A stretch of DNA of 64,000 bases from HB2-32-21 sp003448675. Its GTDB lineage: Bacteria; Pseudomonadota; Gammaproteobacteria; Pseudomonadales; Porticoccaceae. The notes beneath the pieces are model-generated. The model ran no database searches. It was not told the origin of the DNA and was given only the letters and a program-made list of their open reading frames with translations. Where the stretch lies: positions 1 to 64,000 of the forward strand of contig JBFHDK010000002.1 of NCBI GenBank assembly GCA_041584755.1, written 5' to 3'. Of the stretch, positions 53,330 through 62,171 are shown piece by piece; the first letter of the stretch is position 1, and every line of letters starts with the position of its first letter. The position numbers were made by a program, and so were the translations under genes.

Positions 53330-54484
53330 ATGAGTCACTACAGCGTTTTCACTTCCGAGTCGGTTTCGGAAGGCCATCCCGACAAAATGGCCGATCAGAT
53401 CTCCGACGCCATTGTCGACGCCATGATCGCTGACGACCCGGAATCCAGAGTGGCCGTTGAAACCATGGTCAAAACCGGCGTGGCCATCATTGCCGGCGAG
53501 GTGCGTACCGGCACCTATGTCGATCTGGAAGACATCGTCCGCAAAGTGATTCTCGACATCGGTTATAACAGTTCCGAGGTCGGCTTCGACGGCGCGTCCT
53601 GTGCGGTTATCAACGCCATTGGCAAACAGTCCCAGGATATCGCCATGGGCGTGGACGAGGGCAACGACAAGGAACAGGGCGCTGGCGATCAGGGCCTGAT
53701 GTTTGGTTACGCCACCAACGAGACCGAGGTGCTGATGCCGGCGCCGATTTACTATGCCCACCGACTGGTAGAGCGCCAGGCCTATCTGCGCAAACACAAG
53801 GTGCTGCCCTGGCTGCGCCCGGACGCCAAAAGCCAGGTGACTTTGCGCTACGAAACGGGGGTTCCCATCGCCGTCGACGCCGTGGTGTTGTCGACCCAGC
53901 ACGACCCGGACATCAGCCTCGGCGACCTCCAGGAAGCGGTGATGGAAGAGATCATCAAGCCGGTATTGCCCGCGGAATGGTTGCACAAGGACACCCTCTA
54001 CCACATCAACCCCACCGGCCTGTTTGTGATTGGCGGGCCCATGGGCGACTGCGGCCTGACCGGGCGCAAGATCATCGTCGATACCTATGGCGGCATGGCC
54101 CACCACGGGGGCGGAGCTTTCTCCGGCAAGGATCCTTCCAAGGTGGACCGATCCGCCGCTTACGCCGGGCGCTATGTAGCCAAGAATATTGTCGCTGCGG
54201 GCCTTGCCGAGCGCTGTGAAATTCAAGTGTCCTACGCCATCGGCGTGGCCGAACCCACCTCGGTCAGCATCAACACCTACGGCACCGGAAAATGCCCGGA
54301 CCAACAGATCATTAAGCTGATTGGCGAGCATTTTGACCTGCGCCCGGCTGGCCTGATCGCCATGCTCGACCTGAAACGCCCCATTTACCGCAACACCGCC
54401 GCCTACGGCCATTTCGGCCGCGAGGAAGCGGACTTCACCTGGGAAAAAACCGACAAGGCCGACGCCCTGAGAGCCGCCCTCTAA
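53330..54484 (+). CDS. metK: S-adenosylmethionine synthetase
   Basis: Makes SAM from methionine and ATP. The 384-residue protein shows SESVSEGHPDKMADQISDA, GEVRTGTYVDLEDIVR, GAGDQGLMFGYATNET, the GGPMGDCGLTGRKIIVDTYGG signature and GGGAFSGKDPSKVDRSAAY (each in its expected place). It follows sahR by 71 bases with GGAGCAGGAG upstream, and is followed by ahcY and metF, which complete the methyl cycle. Confidence 0.99.
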   Translation: MSHYSVFTSESVSEGHPDKMADQISDAIVDAMIADDPESRVAVETMVKTGVAIIAGEVRTGTYVDLEDIVRKVILDIGYNSSEVGFDGASCAVINAIGKQSQDIAMGVDEGNDKEQGAGDQGLMFGYATNETEVLMPAPIYYAHRLVERQAYLRKHKVLPWLRPDAKSQVTLRYETGVPIAVDAVVLSTQHDPDISLGDLQEAVMEEIIKPVLPAEWLHKDTLYHINPTGLFVIGGPMGDCGLTGRKIIVDTYGGMAHHGGGAFSGKDPSKVDRSAAYAGRYVAKNIVAAGLAERCEIQVSYAIGVAEPTSVSINTYGTGKCPDQQIIKLIGEHFDLRPAGLIAMLDLKRPIYRNTAAYGHFGREEADFTWEKTDKADALRAAL

Positions 54485-54537
54485 GTCGGCGCCCACCACA
54501 AGCCGTACCCGGGGAAACCCTAGCCTAGGAATCCAAG

Positions 54538-55944
54538 ATGAGTAATTTTGCCAACGCTCCCGACCTGAAACCGGACTATAGAGTCGCCGACATATCCCTG
54601 GCCGACTGGGGCCGCCGGGAAATCGAAATCGCCGAGACCGAAATGCCCGCGCTCATGGCAATTCGGGAAAAATACCGCTCCCTGCAACCACTCAAGGGTG
54701 CGAAAATTCTCGGCTGTATTCACATGACTATCCAGACCGCCGTGCTGATTGAAACCCTGGAAGCCCTGGGTGCGCAAGTGCGCTGGTCTTCGTGCAATAT
54801 CTTTTCCACCCAGGACCACGCCGCTGCGGCTATCGCCCAAAGCGGGGTCGCGGTGTACGCCTGGAAGGGTGAAACCGAGGAAGAATACGACTGGTGTATC
54901 GAGCAGACCATTCTGAAAGATGGCGCCCCCTGGGATGCCAATATGGTGCTCGATGATGGCGGCGACCTGACCGCGATCCTGCATGAAAAGTACCCACAGG
55001 TACTGGACCGGGTGCACGGCATTACCGAGGAAACCACCACTGGCGTTCACCGCCTCTACGATATGCTCCAAAAAGGCGAACTGAAGGTCCCAGCCATCAA
55101 CGTCAACGATTCGGTGACCAAGTCAAAAAACGACAACAAATACGGCTGTCGTCACAGCCTCAACGACGCGGTCAAGCGCGCCACCGACCACCTGTTGGCT
55201 GGTAAAAAAGCCCTGGTCATCGGTTATGGCGATGTCGGCAAGGGCTCAGCCCAGTCGCTGCGCCAGGAAGGCATGATCGTGCGCGTCAGCGAGGCCGACC
55301 CCATTTGCGCCATGCAGGCCTGCATGGACGGCTTTGAAGTCTCCTCGCCCTATATAAACGGCATCAACGATGGCAGTCCGGCGTGCGTGGATAGCGCCCT
55401 GCTGGGTCAAATCGATCTGGTAGTCACCGCCACCGGTAATATCAATGTCTGCGATCGGAACATGCTCGGCGCGCTGAAAAGCGGTGCCGTGGTTTGTAAC
55501 ATCGGCCACTTCGACAACGAGATCGAAACCGCCTGGACCCGGGATAACTGGCACTGGGAAGAGGTAAAACCCCAGGTCCACTCGATCTACCGGGCCGCCA
55601 GCAAGGAAGCCGCTAAAGGCGACCACATCATTTTGCTCAGCGAGGGCCGTCTGGTGAACCTGGGCAACGCCACCGGCCACCCCAGCCGAGTCATGGATGG
55701 CTCCTTCGCCAACCAGGTGCTGGCCCAGATTCACCTGTTCGAGCAGAAATTCGCCGACCAGAACCAGGCGCAACAGCAAAAAATGCTGGGCGTGGAAGTA
55801 TTGCCCAAACAGCTCGACGAGGAAGTCGCAGCCCATATGGTAAGCGGTTTTGGCGGGGTTACCACCCGCCTCACCCAGACCCAGGCGGACTACATTAATG
55901 TGAGCGTGGACGGCCCCTTCAAACCTGACACCTACCGTTATTAA
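54538..55944 (+). CDS. ahcY: Adenosylhomocysteinase (SAH hydrolase)
   Basis: NAD-dependent hydrolysis of S-adenosylhomocysteine to adenosine and homocysteine. The 468-residue length includes the insert typical of many bacterial enzymes. Signatures: GCIHMTIQTAVLIETL, SSCNIFSTQDHAAAAI, ETTTGVHRLYDM, NVNDSVTKSKNDNKYG (catalytic Lys), the NAD motif VIGYGDVGKGSAQSL and the C-terminal DGPFKPDTYRY. Uses this route instead of the Pfs/LuxS route; no luxS is in the window. The 53-base gap after metK has no SAH riboswitch that I can fold. Confidence 0.99.
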   Translation: MSNFANAPDLKPDYRVADISLADWGRREIEIAETEMPALMAIREKYRSLQPLKGAKILGCIHMTIQTAVLIETLEALGAQVRWSSCNIFSTQDHAAAAIAQSGVAVYAWKGETEEEYDWCIEQTILKDGAPWDANMVLDDGGDLTAILHEKYPQVLDRVHGITEETTTGVHRLYDMLQKGELKVPAINVNDSVTKSKNDNKYGCRHSLNDAVKRATDHLLAGKKALVIGYGDVGKGSAQSLRQEGMIVRVSEADPICAMQACMDGFEVSSPYINGINDGSPACVDSALLGQIDLVVTATGNINVCDRNMLGALKSGAVVCNIGHFDNEIETAWTRDNWHWEEVKPQVHSIYRAASKEAAKGDHIILLSEGRLVNLGNATGHPSRVMDGSFANQVLAQIHLFEQKFADQNQAQQQKMLGVEVLPKQLDEEVAAHMVSGFGGVTTRLTQTQADYINVSVDGPFKPDTYRY

Positions 55945-55997
55945 GTTCCTGGTAACCCGTACTAATACCTAGGTACCTGAAAATTTCTGGAGAATTT

Positions 55998-56846
55998 GTG
56001 AGCGATCCACGCTGGCCATTAAGTTTCGAATTTTTCCCGCCCAAGACCGATGTCGGTAAGGGAAAGCTGCGATGCGTTCGCGGTATGCTGGCGGCTTATC
56101 AGCCAGAATTTTGTTCCGTCACCTATGGCGCCGGCGGCTCAACCCGCGATAACACCCGCGACACAGTACTGGACATACTCGCCACCGGCCTGGATGTAGC
56201 GCCCCACCTGTCCTTTGGTGGTGATAATCCCGAAGCAATCAGGGAGTTGCTCCGCACCTACCAAAACGCCGGGGTAAAGCGCGTGGTGGCCCTGCGCGGT
56301 GACCTGCCCACGGGCATGGGAGGTGGTGCAACCGAGCTGGTTCATGCCAACGAGCTGGTGGCCTTTATTCGCAAACACTTCGGTGAGGAATTCACCATGC
56401 ATGTGGCCGCTTATCCGGAAATTCACCCGGAAGCCGAATCCTATCAGGCCGATATCCACTGGCTGGCAGAGAAGTTCCAGGCCGGCGCCAATGCCGCCAT
56501 CACCCAATATTTCTACAATATTGATGCTTACTGGTATTTTATCGACCAGTGCCGGAAGGCCGGCATCGAGCAGGCCATCGTGCCCGGCATCATGCCGATC
56601 ACCAATTTCCAGAACCTGGCGCGCTTTTCCGCCAACTGTGGCGCCGAGATACCGCGCTGGATCAGTCAGCGTCTCCAACAGTACGGCGACGACCAGGACG
56701 CGGTTCGGGACTTCGGCATCGAAGTGGTGACCCGACTCTGCGAACAGCTCCTTGAAGGGGGCGCCCCGGGCCTGCACTTCTACACCATGAACCAGGCCGA
56801 ACCCAGCACCACCATTCTCGATAACCTGGGACGTCGACCGGCCTGA
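55998..56846 (+). CDS. metF: Methylenetetrahydrofolate reductase
   Basis: FAD-dependent reduction of 5,10-methylene-THF to 5-methyl-THF, the methyl donor for methionine. The 282-residue TIM barrel begins with FEFFPPKTDVGKGKL (catalytic Glu) and shows VTYGAGGSTRDNT, ALRGDLPTG, the AAYPEIHPEA segment, ITQYFYNIDAYW and VPGIMPITNFQNL. The start is GTG with GGAG 5 bases upstream. Together with metK and ahcY it closes the SAM cycle; the methionine synthase gene is not in the window. Confidence 0.98.
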   Translation: MSDPRWPLSFEFFPPKTDVGKGKLRCVRGMLAAYQPEFCSVTYGAGGSTRDNTRDTVLDILATGLDVAPHLSFGGDNPEAIRELLRTYQNAGVKRVVALRGDLPTGMGGGATELVHANELVAFIRKHFGEEFTMHVAAYPEIHPEAESYQADIHWLAEKFQAGANAAITQYFYNIDAYWYFIDQCRKAGIEQAIVPGIMPITNFQNLARFSANCGAEIPRWISQRLQQYGDDQDAVRDFGIEVVTRLCEQLLEGGAPGLHFYTMNQAEPSTTILDNLGRRPA

Positions 56847-56854
56847 GTTTGGCC

Positions 56855-57610
56855 ATGCGCATTCCCCGCATCTATACCCATCAGGCACTGGAGGCTGGCG
56901 GGGAAGTAGTCCTCGAAGCCAGCGCTGCCCGGCACCTGATGTCGGTGTTACGGCTAAAGCCGGGCGATGCGCTGATTCTGTTCAATGGTCGAGGCGGCGA
57001 ATTCAGCGCTCGGCTGCTCACCCCCGAGGGCAAGCAAGTTCGTGTGCAAGTGGAACAACACCAGGCAGGCTCGCCGCCCTCCCCGCTGGCCATAACCCTC
57101 GCGGTGGGCCTGTCCAAAGGCGATCGCATGGATTGGGTGATACAAAAAGCCGTGGAACTCGGCGTACAACGGATTTGCCCGCTGTTTACCAAACGCAGCG
57201 AAGTAAAGCTCAAGGGCCAACGCACCGAGCGCAAGTTACGCCATTGGCAGGCCATCGCTCAAAGCGCCTGTGAACAGAGTGGCCTGAATTTTGTTCCCCG
57301 GATTGACACGCCCCAAAACCTGGAAGCTGTTATAGTCGAACCGGACCTTGCAGCAAGCGCTTGCAAGCTGATACTTGTCCCCCGAACCGAGCGAAGCCTT
57401 GCTGCCCTGCTCAGTTCATGGCCTGATAAACCACCCGCATCCGCGGTCCTGTTTTCCGGCCCGGAAGGCGGCTTCAGTGATGAAGAGGTCGCTCTACTCA
57501 TGGCAAGGGAAGTAATCCCAGTTTGCCTCGGCCCACGGGTGCTGCGCGCGGAAACCGCGCCCCTGGCCGCATGCGCGCTGCTACAAAGTCACTGGGGAGA
57601 CTGGCGCTAA
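56855..57610 (+). CDS. rsmE: 16S rRNA (uracil-1498-N3)-methyltransferase
   Basis: Methylates U1498 of 16S rRNA. The ATG at 56855 (251 residues) gives the family start MRIPRIYTHQ; a TTG six bases earlier is in frame. N-terminal PUA-like domain (HLMSVLRLKPGDALILFNG) and SPOUT methyltransferase domain with ALGLSKGDRMDWVIQKAVELGV-like sequence, RSEVKLKG, FSGPEGGFSDEEV and the trefoil-knot CLGPRVLRAETAPLAA. It is 8 bases after metF and may be read through from the methyl-cycle operon, fitting its SAM need. Confidence 0.96.
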   Translation: MRIPRIYTHQALEAGGEVVLEASAARHLMSVLRLKPGDALILFNGRGGEFSARLLTPEGKQVRVQVEQHQAGSPPSPLAITLAVGLSKGDRMDWVIQKAVELGVQRICPLFTKRSEVKLKGQRTERKLRHWQAIAQSACEQSGLNFVPRIDTPQNLEAVIVEPDLAASACKLILVPRTERSLAALLSSWPDKPPASAVLFSGPEGGFSDEEVALLMAREVIPVCLGPRVLRAETAPLAACALLQSHWGDWR

Positions 57611-57732
57611 ACCCACAAATCACCGTGCTCCAAACCCTTCACTCCGTAGTTTTACATTGATCTCCCTGCCACACTCGCGCTAGCCTAGGAGTGCCCTGAT
57701 ACAATAATTAAACAACTCGGGACGCACCCACC

Positions 57733-59028
57733 ATGCAAGACGCCCCAACCACCCCCGCCGAAATCGACAACATCTCAAGCACCGGATTTTTCGGCTGGAA
57801 GAATGTGGGCCTGCTGTTCGGCGTTTATATGCTGGCAATCGGCTTCGTTTATTACTGCTTCAACGTGATATTTCCGGAGATGGTCAACAGCATGGGCTGG
57901 AAACGGGGCGACGCCTCCTGGGCCCAGACCATTCACGGTCTTCTGTACGGTGTTTTTGTCCCAATCGCCGCCATCGCCACCAATAAGATCGGCGCGCGCG
58001 CCACTATTTTGATCGGCATTTTGGTGCTGATTGGCGGCTGTATTCTGCTGGGAACCGCCACCCACTCGATCACCGCCTGGACGCTCATCTGGGGCATATT
58101 AATGGCCTTCGGCTTTACCTTTGCCGGGGTGATCCCTATCCAGACCACCATCACCCACTGGTTTGACCAGCATCGCGCCACCGCCATCGGCCTGGTTATG
58201 AGCGCTGCCGGGGTTGGCGGCTTTATCGCTCAGCCCCTGTTTACCTGGATTGTCCAGAACGTTGGCGGCTGGCAGACCGGCTGGCTCGCCGCCACAGGCT
58301 TTGCGCTGGCAGCTGTCGCCCTGGCAGCCCTGGTGGCCAACAAACCCTCGGACCGGGGCCAGCATCCCGACGGCATCCTGCATACCGAGGAGTCCCGGGA
58401 GGCCCAGCACGCCAACTCGAAAACCTATAAAACCCGAGACTTCTGGTCACTGCGCGAAGCCCTGCGTACGCCGGCTTTGTGGTTGCTGATCATCCTGTTT
58501 CTGGGTGGGGTTATGCCCCTCTATCTGCTGGTGGTTCATGGCGTCCTGCACCTGACCGATCTGAATTACGAAGGCATGCAGGCGGCCAGTGTATTGAGTT
58601 TTATGCTGGCCGGTAGCGCCTGCGCCCGCTTTCCCATCGGTTGGCTGGGCGACCGGTTGGAGCCAAAATTGATCATGCTTGCGCTGTTTTTAGTCTCGGT
58701 AATCTCCATGAGCATTATCTGGAAGGCGCCGAACCTCGGGTTGCTTCTGCTGGCTGGGGCCATGTTCGGGGCGGCCTATGGCGGCACCCTGGTGATGGTG
58801 CCCACCATGGTGGCCAATTATTTCGGCGCGGCGTCGTTCGCCAGTATTAACGGGTTTATATTTCCGGTGCAAATAGTGGTGGCCAGTATGATTCCAGTGG
58901 GCGCCGGATATATCGCCGACGAAACTGGCACTTATGACCTGCCATTTATGGGGCTGATCGGCTTCACGGTCGTAGCCGCCCTATGCACCCTGGCAATCAG
59001 ACCACCACTCAAAGAAGCTGCCAACTGA
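57733..59028 (+). CDS. MFS transporter, monocarboxylate/OFA-like
   Basis: Major facilitator protein of 431 residues with about 12 hydrophobic segments in two halves separated by a polar loop (about residues 205-235, HTEESREAQHANSK). The first segments include MLAIGFVYYCFNVIFPEM and the start of the second half LWLLIILFLGGVMPLYLLVV. The long central loop and SAAGVGGFIAQPLF point to the monocarboxylate/oxalate-formate group, which moves organic acids. The substrate is unknown; it faces, tail to tail, the damaged luciferase/Rieske cluster and might have supplied or exported a compound for it. Confidence 0.85.
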   Translation: MQDAPTTPAEIDNISSTGFFGWKNVGLLFGVYMLAIGFVYYCFNVIFPEMVNSMGWKRGDASWAQTIHGLLYGVFVPIAAIATNKIGARATILIGILVLIGGCILLGTATHSITAWTLIWGILMAFGFTFAGVIPIQTTITHWFDQHRATAIGLVMSAAGVGGFIAQPLFTWIVQNVGGWQTGWLAATGFALAAVALAALVANKPSDRGQHPDGILHTEESREAQHANSKTYKTRDFWSLREALRTPALWLLIILFLGGVMPLYLLVVHGVLHLTDLNYEGMQAASVLSFMLAGSACARFPIGWLGDRLEPKLIMLALFLVSVISMSIIWKAPNLGLLLLAGAMFGAAYGGTLVMVPTMVANYFGAASFASINGFIFPVQIVVASMIPVGAGYIADETGTYDLPFMGLIGFTVVAALCTLAIRPPLKEAAN

Positions 59029-59034
59029 GCGCGT

Positions 59035-59718
59035 TCAGCGGCGCCGGTAGCTGTGGCCCGGCTTCCAGAAGTAGACAAAGAAAGCCCCCAGATAAACCAC
59101 CAGGGAGGCATACATCGCTTTGCGCCAAGCGCCATCGGCGGGCCGGATGACCTCAAACTCGTGCACATAAATCGTTTCGCAGGCGCCGTTGCCGGTATCG
59201 GTGCGCACGGTGCTGGTGCCGCGTAACGTGTTGCCCTCGCTCTGGTAGGCGGCCAACCAGCCTCGGATGCGAATCTGATCGCCAATTTTCACAGCACCGA
59301 TTTGATCCCGGATCACAGGATCGTCCGAGATCAGGTGGTTGTTGGACAATTGATCCATCCGAAACCGTTCCCAGGCAGCCTGATCCTGGGTTTCAACATT
59401 GCAGGTGAACTGGCCATTCCAAAAATCGAGGCGGTTGAGCAGGGGGCTCAGCGCCGTCTCACGCCAGACCACGCAGATGTCGGCCATATTCAAATGATCA
59501 TTCCAGGATTTATGCAACATAGCCTCGCCATCATGATGACGGTAAGACACCACCAGGCCCCAAAGCTCGTAGTCATAGCGCGGCTCTACCCGATAGCCGA
59601 CCCCCTTAAATGGCGCGTCAAAGGGTTCAACCTGAACCGCGCTTTGCAGGGGTTCCCGCTCGATCTCAGGGACGAAATCAATTGTTGCGGGGAGATCGTT
59701 ACGTTTCCAGCAGGACAC
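59035..59718 (-). CDS. Probable lipoprotein with C-terminal membrane anchor, N-terminus disturbed
   Basis: No family recognised. From the GTG at 59718 the product has 227 residues beginning MSCWKRN, a largely polar domain and one C-terminal membrane segment (about 200-217, YASLVVYLGAFFVYFW). The same frame continues left to a stop at 59797-59799 and there encodes FLRLVLWTSFTLLLVSC, a textbook lipoprotein signal with lipobox, but contains no ATG, GTG or TTG before 59718. So the real start is either non-canonical or in another frame: a TTG frame from 59813 would join it after a one-base shift near 59757-59765. It is next to a broken Rieske gene on the same strand. Confidence 0.6.
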   Translation of the reverse strand: MSCWKRNDLPATIDFVPEIEREPLQSAVQVEPFDAPFKGVGYRVEPRYDYELWGLVVSYRHHDGEAMLHKSWNDHLNMADICVVWRETALSPLLNRLDFWNGQFTCNVETQDQAAWERFRMDQLSNNHLISDDPVIRDQIGAVKIGDQIRIRGWLAAYQSEGNTLRGTSTVRTDTGNGACETIYVHEFEVIRPADGAWRKAMYASLVVYLGAFFVYFWKPGHSYRRR

Positions 59719-59826
59719 CAGCAGCAGCGTGAAGCTGGTCCATAAAACCAGGCGTAGAAAGATTGGTCTAGCTCCGATTTCGTGAGTACATTGAATTCAG
59801 CACCCGGTGACAACAGGGCAAATCAC

Positions 59827-60752
59827 TCAGTCCGCCCCCATCGCTCGCTCAAGGGCCAGGTGGAAGTGAGCCAGGGCCGGTTCATTCTGGCCGACCAGCA
59901 TATACTCCATGGCACCACTGAGAAAGTTGCGCTCCATCTCCGTCTGGATGGCGATGTCTTCCGCATCCACCGTACGAATGGCCAGGTCGATATTGGCGTC
60001 CCAGTAGCGCTTCGCCTTGTCGCTGGTCACCGGCTCGGGCACGTAGCAATCAAAATAAATCACACACTGATCAACCTTGTCCTTGACCGGGAAAACACGC
60101 CGGGTTTCCACATGATCAGCCTGTATGGTGAAAATGGTATTGGGAAACAGCTGGTAGGAGATTGCTTTATGTTTAACGAAACCCCATTCGCTTTCCGGCT
60201 TGTCACACAGACTCGCGATATTCTTGCGCGCCACCGCCATCCAGTGGCGCGGGCCGTGACCCTCGAACAGACAGACATTAGGGTAGAAAATCGGCGCCAC
60301 CGTATTGGTATGTAGGGAAGCAAAATGGTAAGGCTCCAGAAAAGTGTCGATGGGCATCTTCCAGTTGATGTCCCGGTGCAACACACGTCGCTCATAAAGC
60401 ACCCAATCCCCTAACTGGTAATTCCCCAGCTCCGGATGCACACCGTCCAGATAACTGCCCAGTTCCAGACTTCCGTCAGGGTCGGACAGGACCCACAACA
60501 TACCGGGGCGCTCTTCCAGAGGCAGCGGGATAAGCCCATGTTCGCTCAACGCGATGTCCGGGAAATTACGCCTATCCGGCAAGCCACTTCCCGGGCCTGC
60601 CAGTCAGCACGGGTATAGTTACTGACGGGGGTGCGACACACACCTTCCCCGGTGGCGGTAATATCCCTGTCGATATACTCGAAAGCCCGTTTGACCCGCT
60701 GGATTTGTGCCGACTGTTCCAGTGCCCCTAACTCCCAGGCTGGACTGGCCAA
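59827..60752 (-). pseudogene. Rieske oxygenase alpha subunit lacking its [2Fe-2S] domain, frameshifted
   Basis: Remnant of an aromatic-ring-hydroxylating oxygenase alpha subunit. A frame from a TTG at 60752 encodes the N-terminal part (QRVKRAFEYIDRDITATG, then TPVSNYTRADWQAREVA) and ends shortly after. From about 60582 another frame encodes the C-terminal half (NFPDIALSEHGLIPLPLEE onwards, 251 residues) with the mononuclear-iron site NWKMPIDTFLEPYHFASLH (H-x4-H). Roughly 100 residues expected between them, including the CxH...CxxH Rieske cluster, are absent. The protein cannot pass electrons to its active site. Upstream lies an intact luciferase-like gene. Confidence 0.8.
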
Positions 60753-60794
60753 CGCCCCGGCGGACGAAGCACCAACCTCGCCTCAAAGGCGCAA

Positions 60795-62132
60795 TCAGGC
60801 CGCCTTGATTTCCAGCTCCGCCAACGCATCGCGGTCACAGACCGGCCCACGCTTGGTGCCGTGGGCCAGTTTCACCGAACCCGGCTCGCGCTGGAAGGAA
60901 TCCACCAGGCCAATTTCGTCGGCGTATTCGCGAATAACCGGCCACACTTCCTTGCCCAGTAATTCAATACAGCGATTACGCTGCTGGTCGGAGGCGACGC
61001 CCTGAACATTAAAGGCGGTAAATGAACCGGGGCGAATGACCCGCAAAATGGCTTTGATTTTTGGAATCACCTGCTCGGGCGTACCGCAGACAATCTGCAG
61101 ATTGGCCTGAGCGCGCTGGTAGGAGGAGTAGAGTTTTTCCTTGACCACATCCATGCTTTCCTCACGCCACTTGCCACTGCGTGCCCCTTCGAGCTTCTCT
61201 TTACTAATACCCAGCCACGAACCGCCAGGAGAAGCCTTCGCCATCAGCCGGATCGCTCCCTTGGAGTTGTAACCCGGTGGCAGGGTGTGCTCCGGCCGGC
61301 TGAAGCCATTCTGGCCACCACCAAAGGCGTAACCACGACCCACTTCCTGAGCTTCTTCCTCACTGTCGGAAACAAACAGCGGCAGCAGGTAACCGAAGTT
61401 TTCCGAACCGGCCTGGTAGCCCAGCTCGGCGGCTTTATCGGCGTACATATCCCAGAGGTCGCAAGTAGCGCCGAGCGCTGACCCCAGGCCCACATAGGGA
61501 TAACGCTTTTCCGCACACCAGAGCACGGTTTCCGGCGAAAGCACACCCGGAATCCATTGCTGGGGGTAAGGCTTCTGGTAAGGCAGTACCCAGGGGTTCA
61601 CATGGCGATAGTGGAAGTGCTTGCCTTCGTAGCGCCAGGGACCCTCTTTGGTCCAGGCTTGCATAATAAAATCGTGGGCTTCGTTAAACAGCTCACGGTT
61701 GTACGCCGGGTTAGCGTTATTAAAAAACTGCTCACTGCCTGCACCACGCACCCAACCAGCGACCAGGCGACCGCGGGAAATCGTGTCGATGGTAGCCAGT
61801 TCCTCGGCGACTCGCAGTGGGTGTTTCACAACCGGTAACGGGTTGCCCACCAGAATAATTTTTGCCTTGCTGGTAATACGCGCAAGGATAGCAGCCTCGG
61901 TGTTAATGACATTCCCCATGCAATAAGGATTGCCGTGGTGCTCGTTAAGGGCCAGGCCGTCGAACCCCACTTCCTCGGCGAGACAGTATTCGTCGAGAAA
62001 TTGATTGTAGTCATCGGCACCTTTCTCGCGATCATAGTACTTGTTGGAAACACCAAAAAAAGCCTTGTTTTTCAAGACAATATCTTCATCGATATGGCGA
62101 TAGGGCCGCTCAGTAAAATATGCAAGTTTCAT
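60795..62132 (-). CDS. LLM class (bacterial luciferase-like) flavin-dependent monooxygenase
   Basis: A 445-residue luciferase-family TIM-barrel monooxygenase that would use reduced flavin supplied by a reductase. N-terminus MKLAYFTERPYRHIDED, then FDGLALNEHHGNPYCM, ILVGNPLPVVKHPLRVAEELATIDTISRGRLVAGWVRGAG (in parts) as the flavin-binding core, and a C-terminal region with CGTPEQVIPKIKAI. The substrate is unknown. It is transcribed towards the broken Rieske gene and the lipoprotein with a 42-base gap, so the three were probably one operon. Upstream it has GGAG 9 bases before the ATG and a 13-bp palindrome. Confidence 0.88.
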   Translation of the reverse strand: MKLAYFTERPYRHIDEDIVLKNKAFFGVSNKYYDREKGADDYNQFLDEYCLAEEVGFDGLALNEHHGNPYCMGNVINTEAAILARITSKAKIILVGNPLPVVKHPLRVAEELATIDTISRGRLVAGWVRGAGSEQFFNNANPAYNRELFNEAHDFIMQAWTKEGPWRYEGKHFHYRHVNPWVLPYQKPYPQQWIPGVLSPETVLWCAEKRYPYVGLGSALGATCDLWDMYADKAAELGYQAGSENFGYLLPLFVSDSEEEAQEVGRGYAFGGGQNGFSRPEHTLPPGYNSKGAIRLMAKASPGGSWLGISKEKLEGARSGKWREESMDVVKEKLYSSYQRAQANLQIVCGTPEQVIPKIKAILRVIRPGSFTAFNVQGVASDQQRNRCIELLGKEVWPVIREYADEIGLVDSFQREPGSVKLAHGTKRGPVCDRDALAELEIKAA

Positions 62133-62158
62133 CGTGTCAGTCTCCGGTATAAAGAATT

Positions 62159-62171
62159 TAATAACTTATTA
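62159..62171. promoter_or_regulatory. 13-bp palindrome in the luciferase-like gene leader
   Basis: TAATAACTTATTA is a perfect palindrome around a central C, 27 to 39 bases upstream of the start codon of the LLM monooxygenase and close to where a -10 element would be. It may be a regulator site. The remaining gap to 62347 holds a looser inverted repeat (GCCCCCGAAAAAG near 62189 and CTTTCCGGGGGC near 62240) and nothing else I can name. Confidence 0.35.

Noticed and set aside
53324..54499. A 391-codon open frame antisense to metK
   Set aside because: metK on the other strand is complete and unmistakable; the long antisense frame follows from its GC-rich codon use and resembles no family.
54485..54537. 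Possible SAH riboswitch in front of ahcY
   Set aside because: The 53-base metK-ahcY gap is too short and shows no matching conserved core or pseudoknot; control by SahR explains the operon.
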